Of a stretch of DNA of 14,070 bases, positions 12,189 through 14,070 are shown in pieces. The notes beneath the pieces were generated by a model, which saw only the letters and a program-made list of their open reading frames with translations, ran no database searches and was not told the origin of the DNA. Every line of letters begins with the position of its first letter. The first letter of the stretch is position 1. The position numbers and the translations under genes were made by a program. The stretch is from JAFDVL01 sp031398365 (GTDB lineage Bacteria > Acidobacteriota > Blastocatellia > RBC074), in the NCBI GenBank assembly GCA_031398365.1, contig JANNND010000093.1:1-14070 (forward strand). The letters run 5' to 3'.

Positions 12189-13619
12189 TTAGCAGCATGG
12201 AAAATCGCTGGTCAGAAAATCCATCTCGTGCGCGGCAAAGGCTGGGGTTAGCATTTTGCCAGGATTCAAAATGTCATTGGGGTCTAAAGCTTGTTTGATC
12301 GTCCGCATCAAGGCAATCGTCGGTTCTGTTAAGGCCAAATCCAGAAACGGTGCTTTTGCATAGCCAATTCCGTGTTCACCGGACAACGTTCCACCCAATT
12401 CCACCGCCTTTGTAAAAATCTCGCGCACTGCCTGCGCCGCAATCCGTTTCGTATCGTCGTCGTTGTTCGGCAGCATCACATTCGTATGCAAATTGCCGTC
12501 GCCAGCGTGTCCGAACGTTGGAATGGGAAAGCCATAACGCGCGCTGACGCCTTCCAAAAATGCCAGCATTTCCGGGATGCGCGAGCGCGGGACAACGATG
12601 TCGTGATTGATTTTGACCGCACCGGTTTTCTTGACCGCCGGAGACATCTTGCGCCGCACTTCCCACAGGTTGTCAGACTCAGCTTCATTCGCCGCTTCGC
12701 GGTATTCAATGGCGTGATGCCGCTGACATAACCCGCGCATGATGGCGGCTTCCCGAACCACCGTTTCTGCCAACCCATCTACCTCCAAAATCAATAAAGC
12801 GCCTGCGCTGCGCGGCATTCCCGAAGGTTCATAATTCTCAATCGCATTGATCGAAGCGCGATCCAATAGTTCCAGCGCGACAGGCAGAATTCCGGCTTCA
12901 GTAAAGCCCGCCACGCAATTGCACGCGTCCTGTGCGGTGGCAAAAATTGCCAGGGCCGTGCGGCGCGCTTCGGGTAATGGAAGCAATCGCAAAATCGCAC
13001 GCGTGATAATCCCCAGCATTCCTTCGCTGCCGATTAGCAAGCCGGATAAATTGAAGCCCGTTGCGTTTTTCGGCGTGCGTCCACCCGCTTTGATAATGTC
13101 GCCGGTCGGCGTCACAAAATCCAGCCCCAACACAAATTGCCGCGTGTTGCCGTACTTCACACAACGCGGCCCCCCAGCGTTCATCGCGATGTTGCCGCCG
13201 ATGAACGATTCCTTCCAACTGGATGGATCAGGCGGATAAAACAACCCTTGCGCTTCAACCGCCTGTTGCAGTTCGTAATTCGTGACGGCGGGTTCGACAA
13301 CGGTCAGCAAATCGTCTTTGCGGATTTCCAGGATCTGGTTCATCCGTTTCGTCGCGAGCACTATGCCACCGCGAATCGGCACAGCACTGCCGACATAGCC
13401 CACGCCGCCACCGCGCGCTGTCACATAAAATTTATGCTCATTCGCCAAGCGCAGAATCGCCGCGATTTCTTCAGCGGTGCGCGGAAAGACAACTGCCTCG
13501 GCCAGGAAGACCTGACGCAGCGCGTCCTGTGAATGTTCGGTGACAATGTCGGCGGAAGTGGAAACGTAGTCGGTGCCGACGATGGTGGTCAAGCTTTGAA
13601 GAATTGCAGGCGTAATCAT
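12189..13619 (-). CDS. glcD: FAD-linked oxidase, GlcD family (glycolate/D-lactate dehydrogenase type)
   Basis: A 476-residue flavoprotein numbered from ATG 13619. The N-terminal PCMH-type FAD domain shows VFPRTAEEIAAILRLA, then TARGGGVGYVGSAVP (about 67-81) for pyrophosphate binding, and PPDPSSWKESFIGGNIAMNA and GLLIGSEGMLGIIT for the rest of the flavin site. The C-terminal cap has TFGHAGDGNLHTNVM (about 365-380) with the paired histidines of GlcD/D-lactate dehydrogenases, GTLSGEHGIGYAK, and the terminal DPNDILNPGKML. It should oxidise a 2-hydroxy acid such as glycolate or D-lactate to the 2-oxo acid, passing electrons to the quinone pool or a partner; no glcE/glcF neighbours are in the window, so the substrate is open. 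A TTG at 13667 adds 16 hydrophobic residues that overlap a palindromic repeat, and I reject it. Length and motifs are complete. Confidence 0.93.
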   Translation of the reverse strand: MITPAILQSLTTIVGTDYVSTSADIVTEHSQDALRQVFLAEAVVFPRTAEEIAAILRLANEHKFYVTARGGGVGYVGSAVPIRGGIVLATKRMNQILEIRKDDLLTVVEPAVTNYELQQAVEAQGLFYPPDPSSWKESFIGGNIAMNAGGPRCVKYGNTRQFVLGLDFVTPTGDIIKAGGRTPKNATGFNLSGLLIGSEGMLGIITRAILRLLPLPEARRTALAIFATAQDACNCVAGFTEAGILPVALELLDRASINAIENYEPSGMPRSAGALLILEVDGLAETVVREAAIMRGLCQRHHAIEYREAANEAESDNLWEVRRKMSPAVKKTGAVKINHDIVVPRSRIPEMLAFLEGVSARYGFPIPTFGHAGDGNLHTNVMLPNNDDDTKRIAAQAVREIFTKAVELGGTLSGEHGIGYAKAPFLDLALTEPTIALMRTIKQALDPNDILNPGKMLTPAFAAHEMDFLTSDFPCC

Positions 13620-13633
13620 TGCCCTAGCAAAGC

Positions 13634-13742
13634 AAATCAAAAGGCAAAAGGCAAAAATAATTAGCAATTATCAACTGATAATTGCTAATTAACGAAGTGC
13701 CGACCTTTTGATGTTTGTCCTACGCCTTTTGCCTTTTGATTT
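13634..13742. repeat. Nested perfect palindromes between two minus-strand genes
   Basis: Outer arms are AAATCAAAAGGCAAAAGGC (13634-13652) and its exact 19-nt reverse complement (13724-13742). Inside lies a second perfect stem: AATTAGCAATTATCA (13659-13673), a 2-nt loop, then its exact complement (13676-13690). The unit spans 109 bases and fills the gap between the receiver-like gene and the oxidase gene. It may terminate transcription from upstream, and its AT-rich right side may hold the oxidase promoter. The shape suggests a small mobile palindromic element. Confidence 0.85.
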
Positions 13743-14070
13743 TTAAAATGGGATTGTGCCACTGGCTTCATTGAAGGCGCGGTAGAGAGTGTTGAATTCC
13801 TGAATGCTCGTGGACAAGGCCGTGGGAAGTGTATTCAGTTCATTGGAGTTGATGATCAGATTGACGCCGTGAATAAAGGCGGCCTGCATATCTAATGAAC
13901 GGTAGCTGTGAGAAATGACCACCACAAATACGCGGCGACGGCGCGCGGGATTCAGCATATTCAAGTAGCGCATGATGATTGCGCCGCCTTGTTGGCTCGA
14001 ATGAAAATTTGGGTCCAGCAGCAACACCTCCAGTTGATGGCTCATTTGCAGCATGGAAGTTACCTGCTCC
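13743..14070 (-). CDS. Receiver-like domain protein, C-terminal part (runs off window)
   Basis: The minus frame is open from the window edge to the stop at 13743; an ATG at 14054 is internal. It reads QLEVLLLDPNFHSSQQGGAI, then RYLNMLNPARRRRVFVVVIS, QAAFIHGVNLIINSNELNTL and LYRAFNEASG. The strand-DP-loop, a VFVVVIS strand and a following helix/strand pattern look like the second half of a CheY-type fold. The same pattern (RRR.FVV.is, T/S-D, AF..SVNLVVN, fYr.F.e) occurs at the C-terminus of uncharacterised proteins carrying an N-terminal zinc-ribbon in Acidobacteriota and Geobacter-like genomes (from memory). Whether the phospho-acceptor aspartate is real cannot be judged without the rest. Its role is unknown; it could be a degenerate response regulator. 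It is upstream of the oxidase gene on the same strand but separated by a palindrome. Confidence 0.6.
   Translation of the reverse strand, partial: EQVTSMLQMSHQLEVLLLDPNFHSSQQGGAIIMRYLNMLNPARRRRVFVVVISHSYRSLDMQAAFIHGVNLIINSNELNTLPTALSTSIQEFNTLYRAFNEASGTIPF

Noticed and set aside
13137..13532. 131-residue plus-strand frame opposite the oxidase
   Set aside because: It lies opposite the FAD-binding domain with intact motifs; its product is Arg/His-rich and unfamiliar.
1..14070. tRNA, rRNA or riboswitch
   Set aside because: I saw no cloverleaf with a conserved T-loop, no rRNA core sequence and no recognisable riboswitch; the intergenic gaps are short and occupied by palindromes.

Overview
Taxonomy (inference): the window looks like a chromosomal or metagenome-assembled segment of a mid-GC Gram-negative soil-type bacterium, most likely Acidobacteriota (Blastocatellia-like). 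The reasons are a soluble Ser/Thr kinase fused to a TolB/FlgO-like domain and TPRs, the Cys-rich 98-aa protein family, an M50 protease beside it, and small palindromic elements between genes. The first ~150 bases do not fit. They are very GC-rich and encode, on the minus strand, an RmuC fragment of alphaproteobacterial type that stops abruptly against the C-terminal part of an acyl-CoA dehydrogenase on the plus strand. I read this as a probable assembly chimera or contig-edge artefact.

Layout: 1-152 (-) rmuC fragment; 152-685 (+) acyl-CoA dehydrogenase C-terminal part; 693-792 a double hairpin plus a rho-independent terminator; 793-1382 (-) a remnant toxin-antitoxin-like pair, namely a zeta-type kinase that has lost its P-loop half and an overlapping 66-aa protein; 1449-5333 (+) a very large AT-rich gene (1294 aa); 5369-7741 (-) Ser/Thr kinase-TolB-TPR protein; 7819-7969 a palindromic non-coding element; 8023-8967 (+) metallo-beta-lactamase-fold hydrolase; 8977-9171 (-) small acidic protein; 9201-10790 (-) PD-(D/E)XK nuclease-like protein; 10821-11117 (+) Cys-rich zinc-ribbon-like protein; 11157-12089 (+) M50 site-2-type membrane protease; 12094-12186 a 9-nt repeat palindrome; 12189-13619 (-) GlcD-type FAD-linked oxidase; 13634-13742 a nested palindrome; 13743-14070 (-) C-terminal part of a receiver-like protein running off the window.

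The most interesting locus is 1449-5333. Its product has an N-terminal helical segment, a long TPR array, a domain resembling the C-terminal domain of GreA/GreB, and a C-terminal PIN-like nuclease domain. As far as I remember, this matches the computationally predicted 'TPR-GreAB-C-PIN' conflict-system architecture, which suggests a single-gene defence or conflict effector acting at RNA or RNA polymerase. Its base composition differs clearly from its neighbours, and it starts exactly where a zeta-toxin gene is cut off, so it looks like an acquired defence cargo that replaced part of a toxin gene. The remaining genes look like ordinary housekeeping or accessory genes, mostly unlinked in function. 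Four unrelated palindromic elements occupy the main intergenic gaps.
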